This document shows positions 1-7,292 of a stretch of 23,232 nt of DNA, piece by piece. Made by a program: the position numbers and the translations under genes. The notes under the pieces were generated by a model, which worked only from the letters and a program-made list of their open reading frames with translations, was not told the DNA's origin and made no database searches. The first letter of the stretch is position 1, and every line of letters starts with the position of its first letter. Source of the stretch: CAZFJG01 sp964410915 (lineage in GTDB: Bacteria > Synergistota > Synergistia > Synergistales > JAFGMB01); NCBI GenBank assembly GCA_964410915.1, contig CAYPIU010000027.1, positions 1-23,232 on the forward strand, in the 5' to 3' direction.

Positions 1-97
1 TGCCCCATGTAACCAGAAGTGCAGCAAGTGTTCCTACTATACCTCCTGTTATTATGGGACCTAACCGGGACATAAGAAGCTGATTGATACTTTTCAA
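1..97 (-). CDS. Partial gene: N-terminus of a small membrane protein
   Basis: Read on the minus strand from a TTG at 95-97, the frame stays open to the window edge for 32 codons. It begins Met-Lys-Ser-Ile-Asn-Gln and continues into a hydrophobic, glycine-rich stretch (PIITGGIVGTLAALLVTW) that looks like a transmembrane helix. A GGGAG ribosome site lies at 107-111, 9 nt upstream of the TTG. A promoter-like pair (TTGACT, 17-nt spacer, TATTTT) lies just beyond it. Several other genes here also start with TTG after a good ribosome site. The product cannot be identified from this piece. An ATG inside the frame at 71-73 is an alternative start but has no ribosome site. Confidence 0.45.
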   Translation of the reverse strand, partial: MKSINQLLMSRLGPIITGGIVGTLAALLVTWG

Positions 98-128
98 AAA
101 TAACCACTCCCATTCTGTTGAGTTTATC

Positions 129-157
129 AAAATATAAAAACCAGATATGCCAGTCAA
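129..157 (-). promoter_or_regulatory. Candidate sigma-A promoter for the left-edge gene
   Basis: On the minus strand, TTGACT (152-157) and TATTTT (129-134) are separated by 17 nt. The predicted transcript start near 122 leaves a leader of about 25 nt that contains the GGGAG site of the partial gene. The rest of 158-302 shows no gene, repeat or convincing terminator. Confidence 0.4.
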
Positions 158-302
158 AAAGAATATGGATCAAGTCATTATTAATGAATGGCATAATTAT
201 TATAACTACATAGAATTTTTTTGCAAAGGGATCAGGGAAGCATTTCAAAAAATATTTTATGAATTTCACCGGGGAAAGATCGAATTCGTATTTTGAAGAC
301 AG

Positions 303-1070
303 TTAAACCTTCAGTAGAAGTTTACTTTCAAGGTTATCAAGGAATGACTGGACTGCATCATACTTTCTGAGATAGGCAAAGAACCATCTGCAGGTATCTC
401 TTTCTCTGAAAAGGTCAATTGATGGCTGGTAATTCATATCATAAAGCCATGAGATCTGCAGAAACAAAAAGTCTGAGAGTGTCCTGACATTAGCATAAGA
501 TGCACTACCCTGGTTATTTATCTCATTGACAAGAGCTTCTGATACTCCACCATCTATATCAATGCCGGGCATAAGTTCAGCCATCCTGCCCTTTTCCACA
601 TTAGCCCTTACAACTTCGTAAATATCAAGTTTGTCTGCATCCCTTACAAGTTTTAGAAATGGAAGGATATATTCAGCCACGGCAGCAAGGCTTCTTTTGT
701 TGTGGTATCTCGTAGACTCCTTCAATATCAAAAGGGTCACATTGTCCAGAATATCTACAGGAAAGCGGTCAACAAGGACCTGATAACCCCTCTCGCCATG
801 ATCCACGGAGTAAGGATCATAAAACGTGCCAAAATCCCTGAACTGGGGAAAGCGTCCGGTATCGTGAACAAGCCCTGCAGTATATCCTGCTATTCTGCCC
901 TTCTGAGACCATGCAAGTTCTGTTGCTATTTTCAGGGCATTATCGGCAACCCTGTAAGAATGGTCATATTTAAGCTTCAGGTGCAGGCCAAGATATCCCC
1001 GGGAATCGGCAAAAGACATTGAGTATTTTTCGAACCATTTTATTACGGCATCTCTTTGAGATGTATTCAT
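303..1070 (-). CDS. HD-domain metal-dependent phosphohydrolase-like protein
   Basis: The 255-residue protein carries an HD-superfamily metal-binding pattern: His37 (KYDHSYRV), His69-Asp70 (LVHDTGRFPQF), His91 (DHGERG), His123 (RYHNK) and Asp144 (RDADKLD). HD proteins hydrolyse phosphate esters, often of nucleotides or signalling nucleotides, using one or more divalent metals. The extra histidines between the HD pair and the last Asp resemble versions that bind two metals. There is no signal peptide or membrane segment, so it is probably cytoplasmic. The ATG at 1068-1070 follows GAGG by 7 nt. It lies downstream of the M20 gene on the same strand, with a hairpin terminator between them, so it is probably transcribed separately. 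The substrate cannot be inferred. Confidence 0.8.
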   Translation of the reverse strand: MNTSQRDAVIKWFEKYSMSFADSRGYLGLHLKLKYDHSYRVADNALKIATELAWSQKGRIAGYTAGLVHDTGRFPQFRDFGTFYDPYSVDHGERGYQVLVDRFPVDILDNVTLLILKESTRYHNKRSLAAVAEYILPFLKLVRDADKLDIYEVVRANVEKGRMAELMPGIDIDGGVSEALVNEINNQGSASYANVRTLSDFLFLQISWLYDMNYQPSIDLFRERDTCRWFFAYLRKYDAVQSFLDNLESKLLLKV

Positions 1071-1121
1071 TGCTTAACCTCATTTCACCTGAGCATATTC
1101 TGCAAAAAAGTCCTTAAATAT

Positions 1122-1156
1122 AAGGGCCGGAACAGAGACTCTCCGCGCCGGCCCTT
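1122..1156 (-). terminator. Hairpin terminator between the M20 and HD genes
   Basis: AAGGGCCGG (1122-1130) and CCGGCCCTT (1148-1156) form a perfect 9-bp GC-rich stem around a 17-nt loop. Read on the minus strand, the stem is followed by an A/T-rich stretch (ATATTTA), with a T6 run a further 6 nt away. It lies about 20 nt after the M20 stop codon. The U-tract is imperfect, so efficiency is uncertain. Confidence 0.55.
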
Positions 1157-1177
1157 GCGTGGAAAAATAAATATCCT

Positions 1178-2365
1178 CTAACCTTTGAGAAAGGTATATG
1201 CAACACCTGAAAGTGAAGCGACACCTGTCGAAAGGACATCATCATCAACCTTGAACATTGGGTGGTGATGAGGATAATCGGTCTTTTTTTCATGATCCCC
1301 TGTACCGAGGAACATGAAAGCCCCGGGGATCTCGTTAAGATAAAAACTGAAATCCTCACCCCCCATGGTTGGGTCTATTTCGTAAATATTTTCCTCCCCC
1401 ACAAAATTTGCCACAGTGCCTCTTGCCATTTCAGCAAAATCTGCGTTGTTAATTGTACTGGGAAGGTGGAAGTTATATTTGAAATCTGCCTTGCACCTGA
1501 AAGCGCTGCATGTATCCTTGACAATCTCCTCGATCCTTTCAGGTACATACTTCCTGAGACCAGGATCAAAAGTCCTTACAGTACCACTGAGGGAAACAGT
1601 ATCTGGAATTATATTAAAAGCATTTCCGGCTTTGATCTCACCTATAGATACAACTACAGTTCCGAGAGGGTCGATCTCCCTGCTTACGATAGTGTTCAGT
1701 GCCATCACTGTCTGGCAGGCAGCTATTGTGGGATCAACTGCCAGATGAGGCATTGCTCCATGGCCGCCTTTACCCTGAATATCCACGAAAAATGAGTCAG
1801 CGGAGGCCATTATCGGACCTCTTGTGTAGGCTACCTTCCCACTTTCAACTGGAGACCAGATGTGGAAACCGTAGATCGCATCCACTCCTTCAAGAATACC
1901 TTCCTGAACCATTGTTTTTGCACCGCTCTTGCTTGGGCTCTCCTCAGCGGGCTGGAAAATAAAACGTACTTTTCCCGGGATATCATCCTTCATTTCACTC
2001 AGCACTCTTGCTGCGCCAAGAAGCATTGATATATGGGAATCATGGCCACAGGCATGCATCCGACCTTCATTTTCAGACCTGTAATCCACATCGGCTTGTT
2101 CTTTGATCGGAAGAGCATCAATATCTGCCCTGAGGGCTATACATCTGCCCGCCTTATCTGCATTCAGATCAGCGATCAGACCTGATTCTCCACCGCCAAC
2201 CCCGGTTCTGATGTTTTCAAACCCCATATCCCCAAGGATACCAGCTATTTTTTTTGTAGTCTCGACCTCTTCCCACGAAACTTCAGGACATTTGTGAAAA
2301 GAATGTCTCCATTCGACAACCTGCTCCTTTAGAGATTCGGCTCTCTCCCTGATCTTTCCAAGCAT
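1178..2365 (-). CDS. M20 family amidohydrolase / N-acyl amino acid deacylase
   Basis: The 395-residue protein matches the M20D (hippurate hydrolase, N-acyl-L-amino acid amidohydrolase) family in length and motifs. Visible motifs are ADIDALP (Asp82), HACGHDSH (Cys106, His108), QPAEE (Glu141-Glu142), GFHIW (His168), the dimerisation-domain motif GKGGHGAMPH (near 198-207), GGEDFSFYL (335-343) and HHHPMF near 366-371. Cys106, His108, Glu142, His168 and a C-terminal His form the usual two-metal site. The reaction is hydrolysis of an N-acyl or amide bond on an amino acid or short peptide in the cytoplasm. The ATG at 2363-2365 has GGAGGT 9 nt upstream. The exact substrate (hippurate, N-acetyl amino acids, aminobenzoyl-glutamate) cannot be read from sequence. 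Such genes are often multicopy in amino-acid fermenters. Confidence 0.93.
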   Translation of the reverse strand: MLGKIRERAESLKEQVVEWRHSFHKCPEVSWEEVETTKKIAGILGDMGFENIRTGVGGGESGLIADLNADKAGRCIALRADIDALPIKEQADVDYRSENEGRMHACGHDSHISMLLGAARVLSEMKDDIPGKVRFIFQPAEESPSKSGAKTMVQEGILEGVDAIYGFHIWSPVESGKVAYTRGPIMASADSFFVDIQGKGGHGAMPHLAVDPTIAACQTVMALNTIVSREIDPLGTVVVSIGEIKAGNAFNIIPDTVSLSGTVRTFDPGLRKYVPERIEEIVKDTCSAFRCKADFKYNFHLPSTINNADFAEMARGTVANFVGEENIYEIDPTMGGEDFSFYLNEIPGAFMFLGTGDHEKKTDYPHHHPMFKVDDDVLSTGVASLSGVAYTFLKG

Positions 2366-2406
2366 GATCTTAAAACCTCCATTATGATTTTAGTTGTGTA
2401 TAATCA

Positions 2407-2461
2407 GGTGTTGTATAAAACCGTTTCCGACATTTTTTAGATGGAAAACGGATAAAACACC
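2407..2461. promoter_or_regulatory. Imperfect long hairpin upstream of the M20 gene
   Basis: GGTGTT (2407-2412) pairs with AACACC (2456-2461), and CCGTTTCC (2421-2428) pairs with GGAAAACGG (2443-2451) with one bulged A. The two paired blocks are separated by unequal A/T-rich internal loops. It lies in the divergent intergenic region, 42-96 bp upstream of the M20 start. No U-tract follows on either strand, so a leader structure or an operator is more likely than a terminator. No known element was recognised. Confidence 0.4.
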
Positions 2462-2659
2462 AGAGAATTTTATCTCTACAGGATGTTCAAGTCCAGTTTC
2501 CATGAATAATTAACGGGCTACACATGTTTCTACATTGTTATGTATAATTAATTCAAAATTGAACAATATCGACCACCCCCGGAAGGATGATCTATCATAA
2601 CTAACAGACATACACAAACCAACCCAGGCCTTAAATATCGCTGGATCATATGGACTGTA

Positions 2660-3886
2660 ATGGTTTCCGCATATCTTATCGTCTTTTTTCACCGTTTAGC
2701 CCCGGGTGTTCTTCAAAATGAGCTGACATCTGCTTTCGATCTTACTGCCACATCTTTCGGAACTCTTGCTTCCATGTACTTTTATGCCTACATGGTAATG
2801 CAGATACCCGTGGGAATGCTTGCAGATACTCTCGGGGCAAGGCTCACCGTAACAACCGGAATGCTTTTTACTGCTGCAGGCTCTTTAATGTTCGGAATGG
2901 CAGTTTCTCCAGCAACAGTATTTGCAGGAAGATTTCTTGTAGGAATAGGCGTCTCTACTGTGTTTATCTCCATACTCAAGATCCAGTCAAGATGGTTTAT
3001 GGAAAATGAATTCGCAACCATGTCGGGACTTACTCTTCTTGTTGGAAATTCAGGAGGTATCCTTGCACAAACTCCCCTTGCTTTTCTCGTGACCATAATT
3101 TCCTGGCGTCATGTGTTTATGGGTGTAGGATTTATCTCACTTGTAATAGCTTCCCTTTGTTATATCCTGATCAGAAATAACCCTGCGGATCTCGGATATG
3201 AAGAGATCAATGAATTTATACCTCAAAAAACCGGGGAAAAAATATCTCTTAAAAAAGCACTCTGGAGCGTTGTTTCGGAATGGAGGATATGGCCCGCAAT
3301 GTTCTTTTATGTCTTTATAAACGGAAGCTGGCTCGCCTTTATTGGTGCCTGGGGAGTTCCATATGTTGTCAATGTATATGGCCTGTCCAGGGGAGATGCT
3401 GCCGGATTTATAATCTGGGCAATGCTTGGAATGATAATTGGATGTTTTTTCTCCGGATGGATATCAGACAAAACAGGACGAAGAAAAATTCCGATGATGG
3501 TCTTGGCCATTTTATATACCTCCACATGGGGTTTCATATCACTCTGGAACGGAGGCATGCCTCCTCTAATTATCCTTAAACCGCTCTTTTTCCTTATGGG
3601 ATTCGGCTTTACCGCCTTTCTGCTCTCTCTTTCTGTGGTCAAAGAGACCAACAAACCTGAATATACAGGAATAGCAACATCTGTATATAATACAGCAGGC
3701 TTCCTTGGAGTACCCCTTGTGGCAACACTTACAGGTTATATAATTGATCTTGCGACTGCCAATGGTCTGCCGCCAGTTACACAGTTCCACTATGCTTTTA
3801 TGGCAGTATTCCTGTTTCTTTGTGCAGGAACGCTTATGCTGATCCCCGTGCCCGAAACACATTGCCATAACATACACAAAAAATAG
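2660..3886 (+). CDS. MFS permease (start region abnormal)
   Basis: A 12-helix major facilitator superfamily permease with the usual inter-helix motifs, including GMLADTLGARLT between helices 2 and 3 and GWISDKTGRRK between helices 8 and 9. The given ATG is the first standard start in the frame, but it falls inside helix 1 and has no ribosome site. In the same frame the coding continues upstream through KYRWIIWTVMVSAYLIVFFHR, which completes a normal first helix, back to codon 2597. The frame is closed by a TGA at 2588-2590. A GGAAGGA ribosome site (2581-2587) precedes ATA at 2597, where ATG would be expected. The true start is therefore probably 2597, by non-AUG initiation, mutation or sequencing error. 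The substrate is unknown; relatives carry organic acids. It is divergent from the M20 gene. Confidence 0.88.
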   Translation: MVSAYLIVFFHRLAPGVLQNELTSAFDLTATSFGTLASMYFYAYMVMQIPVGMLADTLGARLTVTTGMLFTAAGSLMFGMAVSPATVFAGRFLVGIGVSTVFISILKIQSRWFMENEFATMSGLTLLVGNSGGILAQTPLAFLVTIISWRHVFMGVGFISLVIASLCYILIRNNPADLGYEEINEFIPQKTGEKISLKKALWSVVSEWRIWPAMFFYVFINGSWLAFIGAWGVPYVVNVYGLSRGDAAGFIIWAMLGMIIGCFFSGWISDKTGRRKIPMMVLAILYTSTWGFISLWNGGMPPLIILKPLFFLMGFGFTAFLLSLSVVKETNKPEYTGIATSVYNTAGFLGVPLVATLTGYIIDLATANGLPPVTQFHYAFMAVFLFLCAGTLMLIPVPETHCHNIHKK

Positions 3887-4051
3887 ATATAGAGCCTGGA
3901 GATTACTTGACATCCTCTCGCCCTGGCAGTGCTGATAAAAACTTTGTGTTATGCTTTCTAAAGAAAAACCATAATTATTTGAGCCTTCTCCTTATCTTTA
4001 ATTTTAAGATCATAGGGGGAAATTAGAATTACGAAAAGGAGATCGATCCTG

Positions 4052-4921
4052 TTGGAAAACAATATTGAAAGTCTCAAAGTCACGATCCTGGCAGAAGATA
4101 GTGTAATGTATGAAAGTCCTTTCTGGGGACAGCATGGAATATCCTTTCTTCTGGAAACACAAGGTTCAGAGAACAAAAAGATAATGATAGACGTTGGACA
4201 GAATTTTGAAGCCCTTTTTCATAATATGCAGATCCTTGAGGTTGACCCATGTTCCATAGATGCACTTGTCCTCACACATTGCCATTACGACCATACCGAA
4301 GGAGTCTCCAGTCTGCTTGAAGCAAGGGGAAATAAAGAGCTTCCAATAATAGCTCATCCTGACCTTTTCAGACCACATTTTATAACCTCCCCTTTTCTAA
4401 GGCATGTCGGCATGTCCAGGCAGGACAGCAGGGAAAAACTGGAAAGCAAAGGTGGAAGACTCCTTTTGACTTCAGAACCTCTCGAGATCATGCCGGGAAT
4501 TATCACAACAGGTGAGATCCCTCGCGTAACAGATTTTGAAGATGCCGGTATAGCCTTGAAGACCATAAAAGAAGGCAAGATCCTGAAGGATGAAGTACAC
4601 GACGATATTTCAGTACTCGCAAATGTAAAAAACAAGGGTATTGTAGTGTTAACAGGCTGCAGTCATGCTGGAATAGTTAATATCTCCTTCCACGCCATGA
4701 AACTGATCCCAGGTGAGACAATAGAAGCTGTCATTGGCGGATTCCATCTCATAGAAGCTTCCGGGGAAAAGATCGATAAAACGGTCAAAGCATTATACGA
4801 CATCAATCCTGGTTGGGTTGCTTCCGGACATTGCACTGGCTTCAGGGCCCAGGCCAGACTCTTTGAGATATTTGAGGATAGATTCTCACCCCTGAGTTCC
4901 GGAAGAACATTTGAAATATAG
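4052..4921 (+). CDS. Metallo-beta-lactamase-fold hydrolase (COG1237-like)
   Basis: The 289-residue protein has the MBL-fold metal motif THCHYDHTEG (His76, His78, Asp80, His81) and later family motifs TGCSHAGIVN, IGGFHL and SGHCTG. The GCSHxGIVN and GGFHL motifs are typical of the COG1237 branch, whose archaeal members were linked to a dihydropterin-ribofuranosyl-aminobenzene phosphate synthase activity. Names derived from that activity should not be transferred to a bacterial protein on this evidence. It is cytoplasmic, with no signal peptide. The start is TTG at 4052-4054, preceded by AGGAG at 4037-4041 with 10 nt spacing; no ATG fits the N-terminus. The 165-bp gap after the MFS gene suggests its own promoter, but no convincing -35/-10 pair was found. 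Confidence 0.85.
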   Translation: MENNIESLKVTILAEDSVMYESPFWGQHGISFLLETQGSENKKIMIDVGQNFEALFHNMQILEVDPCSIDALVLTHCHYDHTEGVSSLLEARGNKELPIIAHPDLFRPHFITSPFLRHVGMSRQDSREKLESKGGRLLLTSEPLEIMPGIITTGEIPRVTDFEDAGIALKTIKEGKILKDEVHDDISVLANVKNKGIVVLTGCSHAGIVNISFHAMKLIPGETIEAVIGGFHLIEASGEKIDKTVKALYDINPGWVASGHCTGFRAQARLFEIFEDRFSPLSSGRTFEI

Positions 4922-4941
4922 AACAGTTAATTAATAAGGTT

Positions 4942-4977
4942 AGAGGAAGGTGCTTTTAAGTACCTTCCTCTTTTTTT
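4942..4977 (+). terminator. Rho-independent terminator after the MBL hydrolase
   Basis: AGAGGAAGGT (4942-4951) and ACCTTCCTCT (4962-4971) form a perfect 10-bp stem with a short loop, running directly into T7. It lies 20 nt after the hydrolase stop and 14 nt before the stop of the convergent TauE gene. On the minus strand the flank is A/T-rich but has no long T-run, so it works best for the plus strand. Confidence 0.92.
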
Positions 4978-4990
4978 GAAAGGATATAGA

Positions 4991-5893
4991 TTACAGAAAT
5001 TTTAAGGCTACTATACCTGCCGCACACAGGACAAGAAAACCGAAATACTTTCTTATCGACACGCAATCGATCTTCATAGTAAGAAAAGCTCCTGCCTGTG
5101 CACCAATTACAGATCCAGCCACGAGAAACATTACAAGGATAAAATCTACATTATTGTTAATAAAATGACTGAAAGAACCGAAGACCGCGCTGGCGAATGT
5201 CTGCATCAGACTGGTACCGACAGCCATTCTCGTGGGCACACCTACGACATATATCAGGACAGGAAGCAGGATGAAACCTCCCCCTATACCAAGAAGACCG
5301 CATAGAAAACCTACAACAGTGCCGACAAGGATGATCGGCCAGATCGACAGGGCTTGATCCGGGACTGAATTGAATGATACAAGAGGTTTGAGTTTTACAG
5401 ACCTGAACTTTGATATGACAGCAGACTCAGCCTCACAATTTCCAGAACTCTTCCTGAAAGTCTCAAATATCATGTAACTTCCCATAAGGAGAAGGAAAAA
5501 GAGATAAATAATTGTCATAAAGAGGTCCATCTCACATATTTCCTGACCTCCAACGCAATAGACTCTGTCAGAACTGAAAGATTCGAGGATCATTACACCG
5601 ACTAGGATCCCTGCAAATGCACCAGATATAAAAAAGGCCGCAAGTTTAAGATCTATATTCCTTTGACGAAAATGCCGGATGACACCTGAAAAGGCTGTAA
5701 AAACCATTTGTGCAAGGCTGCTGCCTACAGCAATATTATAGGGAATACCCAGAAGTACGTTCAGGAAAGGGGTAAGCATAAACCCTCCGCCCACCCCGAA
5801 AAGCCCTGAAATAATACCAATTAAAGTACCTAATAGTATCACCGAAAGGGCATTGATCGTTATGCCAGCAATGGGTAAAAAGATCTCAAACAT
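4991..5893 (-). CDS. TauE/SafE family permease (sulfite or organic anion exporter-like)
   Basis: A 300-residue integral membrane protein made of two homologous halves. The duplicated family motif is GLFGVGGGFMLTPFL near the N-terminus and GLLGIGGGFILLPVL in the second half, each followed by PYNIAVGSSL or PTRMAVGTSL. This is the TauE/SafE (DUF81) signature; members move sulfite, sulfonates or organic acids and act in the cytoplasmic membrane. A hydrophilic central segment (around residues 140-170) links the halves, longer than in the shortest members. The ATG at 5891-5893 has GGAGG 6 nt upstream. It stands alone, convergent with the MBL gene. The 206-bp gap to the SPOR gene upstream (5894-6099) holds no gene and no clear terminator. 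The substrate is unknown. Confidence 0.9.
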   Translation of the reverse strand: MFEIFLPIAGITINALSVILLGTLIGIISGLFGVGGGFMLTPFLNVLLGIPYNIAVGSSLAQMVFTAFSGVIRHFRQRNIDLKLAAFFISGAFAGILVGVMILESFSSDRVYCVGGQEICEMDLFMTIIYLFFLLLMGSYMIFETFRKSSGNCEAESAVISKFRSVKLKPLVSFNSVPDQALSIWPIILVGTVVGFLCGLLGIGGGFILLPVLIYVVGVPTRMAVGTSLMQTFASAVFGSFSHFINNNVDFILVMFLVAGSVIGAQAGAFLTMKIDCVSIRKYFGFLVLCAAGIVALKFL

Positions 5894-6099
5894 CCAGTAC
5901 CTCCAGAAATAACCATCTTCAGATCAAAGGATAAATTCTTGACTATTTTATTTTCAGGGGCAAAAGATCTAAAAGGAAATACAGAATAAAACAATTCTGA
6001 AAAGACCAATGAACAGATACACATTACGAGTGAAAAAAAACAGGATGGACAATAATAAATTGATCCCTTAGATATTGATAATTAATTAAACTATAATTC

Positions 6100-7107
6100 C
6101 TAATTACCGGATCTTACCACAAGCGTATCATAGCCTTCACGAACAAGCAGTTTTTCTATCCGCTCAGCAGTTTCCCTGCTTTCACCACCATTTACCCTTA
6201 CACGGTAGTAACTTCCCGGCTTGGTTATTTTAACGTTAAAACCACTTTCAGTTATGTTTCCGGCGAGCCTCTCCGCATCAGATCTGTTCTTTAGCATACC
6301 GACCTGCACTCCCCAGGTCCCTGCTTCCTGGTAGGCTGTAAAAACATTAGAGGAAGTCTCCGGAATTATTGCTTTCACTTTATCCGACTTTACGACAAGA
6401 GTATCATAACCTTCTTTCGAAAGAAGTTCTTCTATATACAAGGCACTTTCCCTTGTTCTGCCGCCTCGTATCCTCACCCTGTAATAACTCCCCGGTTTTG
6501 TAATATCCGGGTAGAACCCCTTTTCTTTAACCCTGGCAGCAAGCCTTTCTGCATCCTCCCTTGAAACCACCATGGCGATCTGCACTCCCCAGGAAGGATC
6601 TTCCTGATAAGGACCCGATGCGATTATCTCTCCTGAGTTTTTTTCCTGACTGTTTTCTTTTTTTATTGCAGCTGACGGCTCTTTTAGGGTCTCTGCTTGA
6701 GACTTTTCATTTTCCGCCGGTACAGCAACGAGAACTTTTCTTTCAGACAGTGCTTCATTATCATCTGGTGTTTCCTGAACTGATCCTTCATTTTCCAAAC
6801 TTTTACCGCGATCTTCCTGAGTTTGCTCAGTTCCAGGATTTCCTTCAATACTTTCAGGACCAACCAGAGCCTTTTTATCGGTCAGGTCTTTATTCGCAGT
6901 AATTGCAGGCCTGGAATATTCAGGCCCCTTCTCCTGGATAAAAAAGTCTCTGGCAAAATAAACAAGTGTTAGAGCAAGAACGATACCCAATAATGGAATT
7001 AGAAGGTAGGTACCTCCAGCTGTAAAATGAGTTTTCCCTTTGTTTCTCGTTTCCTTTCTGGAATAGCCTGGCCTTCTTCTGCGTGAAGAGGGGTTTTCTC
7101 TCCTCAT
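6100..7107 (-). CDS. Membrane-anchored protein with two SPOR domains
   Basis: From the ATG at 7105-7107 the product is 335 residues: a basic cytoplasmic tail rich in Arg/Lys, one transmembrane helix (about residues 32-52), a Glu/Ser/Pro-rich linker to about 170, then two SPOR domains (about 172-241 and 264-333). Both begin WGVQ and share ITKPGSYYRVR and the ending EGYDTLVV. SPOR domains bind peptidoglycan strands stripped of stem peptides, usually at the division septum, so a cell-envelope or division role outside the inner membrane is likely. The frame extends 14 codons further upstream, but an AGGAGG site lies 8 nt before 7107, which decides the start. It is divergent from the acyl-CoA synthetase and has no obvious partner. 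Confidence 0.9.
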   Translation of the reverse strand: MRRENPSSRRRRPGYSRKETRNKGKTHFTAGGTYLLIPLLGIVLALTLVYFARDFFIQEKGPEYSRPAITANKDLTDKKALVGPESIEGNPGTEQTQEDRGKSLENEGSVQETPDDNEALSERKVLVAVPAENEKSQAETLKEPSAAIKKENSQEKNSGEIIASGPYQEDPSWGVQIAMVVSREDAERLAARVKEKGFYPDITKPGSYYRVRIRGGRTRESALYIEELLSKEGYDTLVVKSDKVKAIIPETSSNVFTAYQEAGTWGVQVGMLKNRSDAERLAGNITESGFNVKITKPGSYYRVRVNGGESRETAERIEKLLVREGYDTLVVRSGN

Positions 7108-7163
7108 AAATCGTTCCTCCTGATCCAGGTGGAAATTGAAATATATCATTATCGTCAGGGTTT

Positions 7164-7169
7164 ATTATA
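7164..7169 (-). promoter_or_regulatory. Candidate -10 element for the SPOR gene
   Basis: TATAAT on the minus strand at 7164-7169, preceded directly by TG. The predicted transcript start near 7157 leaves a leader of about 50 nt. The -35 position (CTTTCA, 17 nt upstream) is poor. Confidence 0.35.
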
Positions 7170-7210
7170 CATTCAAAGAGAATCCCTGAAAGGCAATAAA
7201 GACATTTCCG

Positions 7211-7255
7211 TCTATCATACTCTTTAAACATTTTAGTATTAAAGAGTATGATAGA
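7211..7255. promoter_or_regulatory. Perfect 17-bp inverted repeat in a divergent promoter region
   Basis: TCTATCATACTCTTTAA (7211-7227) is repeated as its exact reverse complement at 7239-7255, with an 11-nt spacer. It lies 37 nt upstream of the synthetase start and about 40 bp upstream of the SPOR -10 element. There is no T-run on either side, so it is not an ordinary terminator. It may be a large two-half-site operator or a leader hairpin in the synthetase mRNA. The arms are A/T-rich and match no binding site I recognise. Confidence 0.75.
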
Positions 7256-7292
7256 TGCTGTAATTTTCCCATTCTTAATGGAGGTGTACAAT

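Noticed and set aside
2587..2604. Tiny frame ATG-ATC-TAT-CAT-AAC-TAA before the MFS gene, a possible leader peptide
   Set aside because: The ATG overlaps the ribosome site GGAAGGA itself, leaving no spacing, and five codons show no regulatory pattern.
3907..3912. Perfect TTGACA upstream of the MBL hydrolase
   Set aside because: No acceptable -10 element lies 15-19 nt downstream, so it is not called a promoter.
5965..5995. CAGAAT/ATTCTG inverted repeat upstream of the TauE gene
   Set aside because: Six-base arms in an A/T-rich gap are expected by chance, and no promoter is positioned around it.
7248..7292. Earlier ATG starts (7248, 7278) for the acyl-CoA synthetase
   Set aside because: Neither has a ribosome site and 7248 lies in the inverted repeat; the TTG at 7293 follows GGAGGT with 7-nt spacing and fits the family N-terminus.
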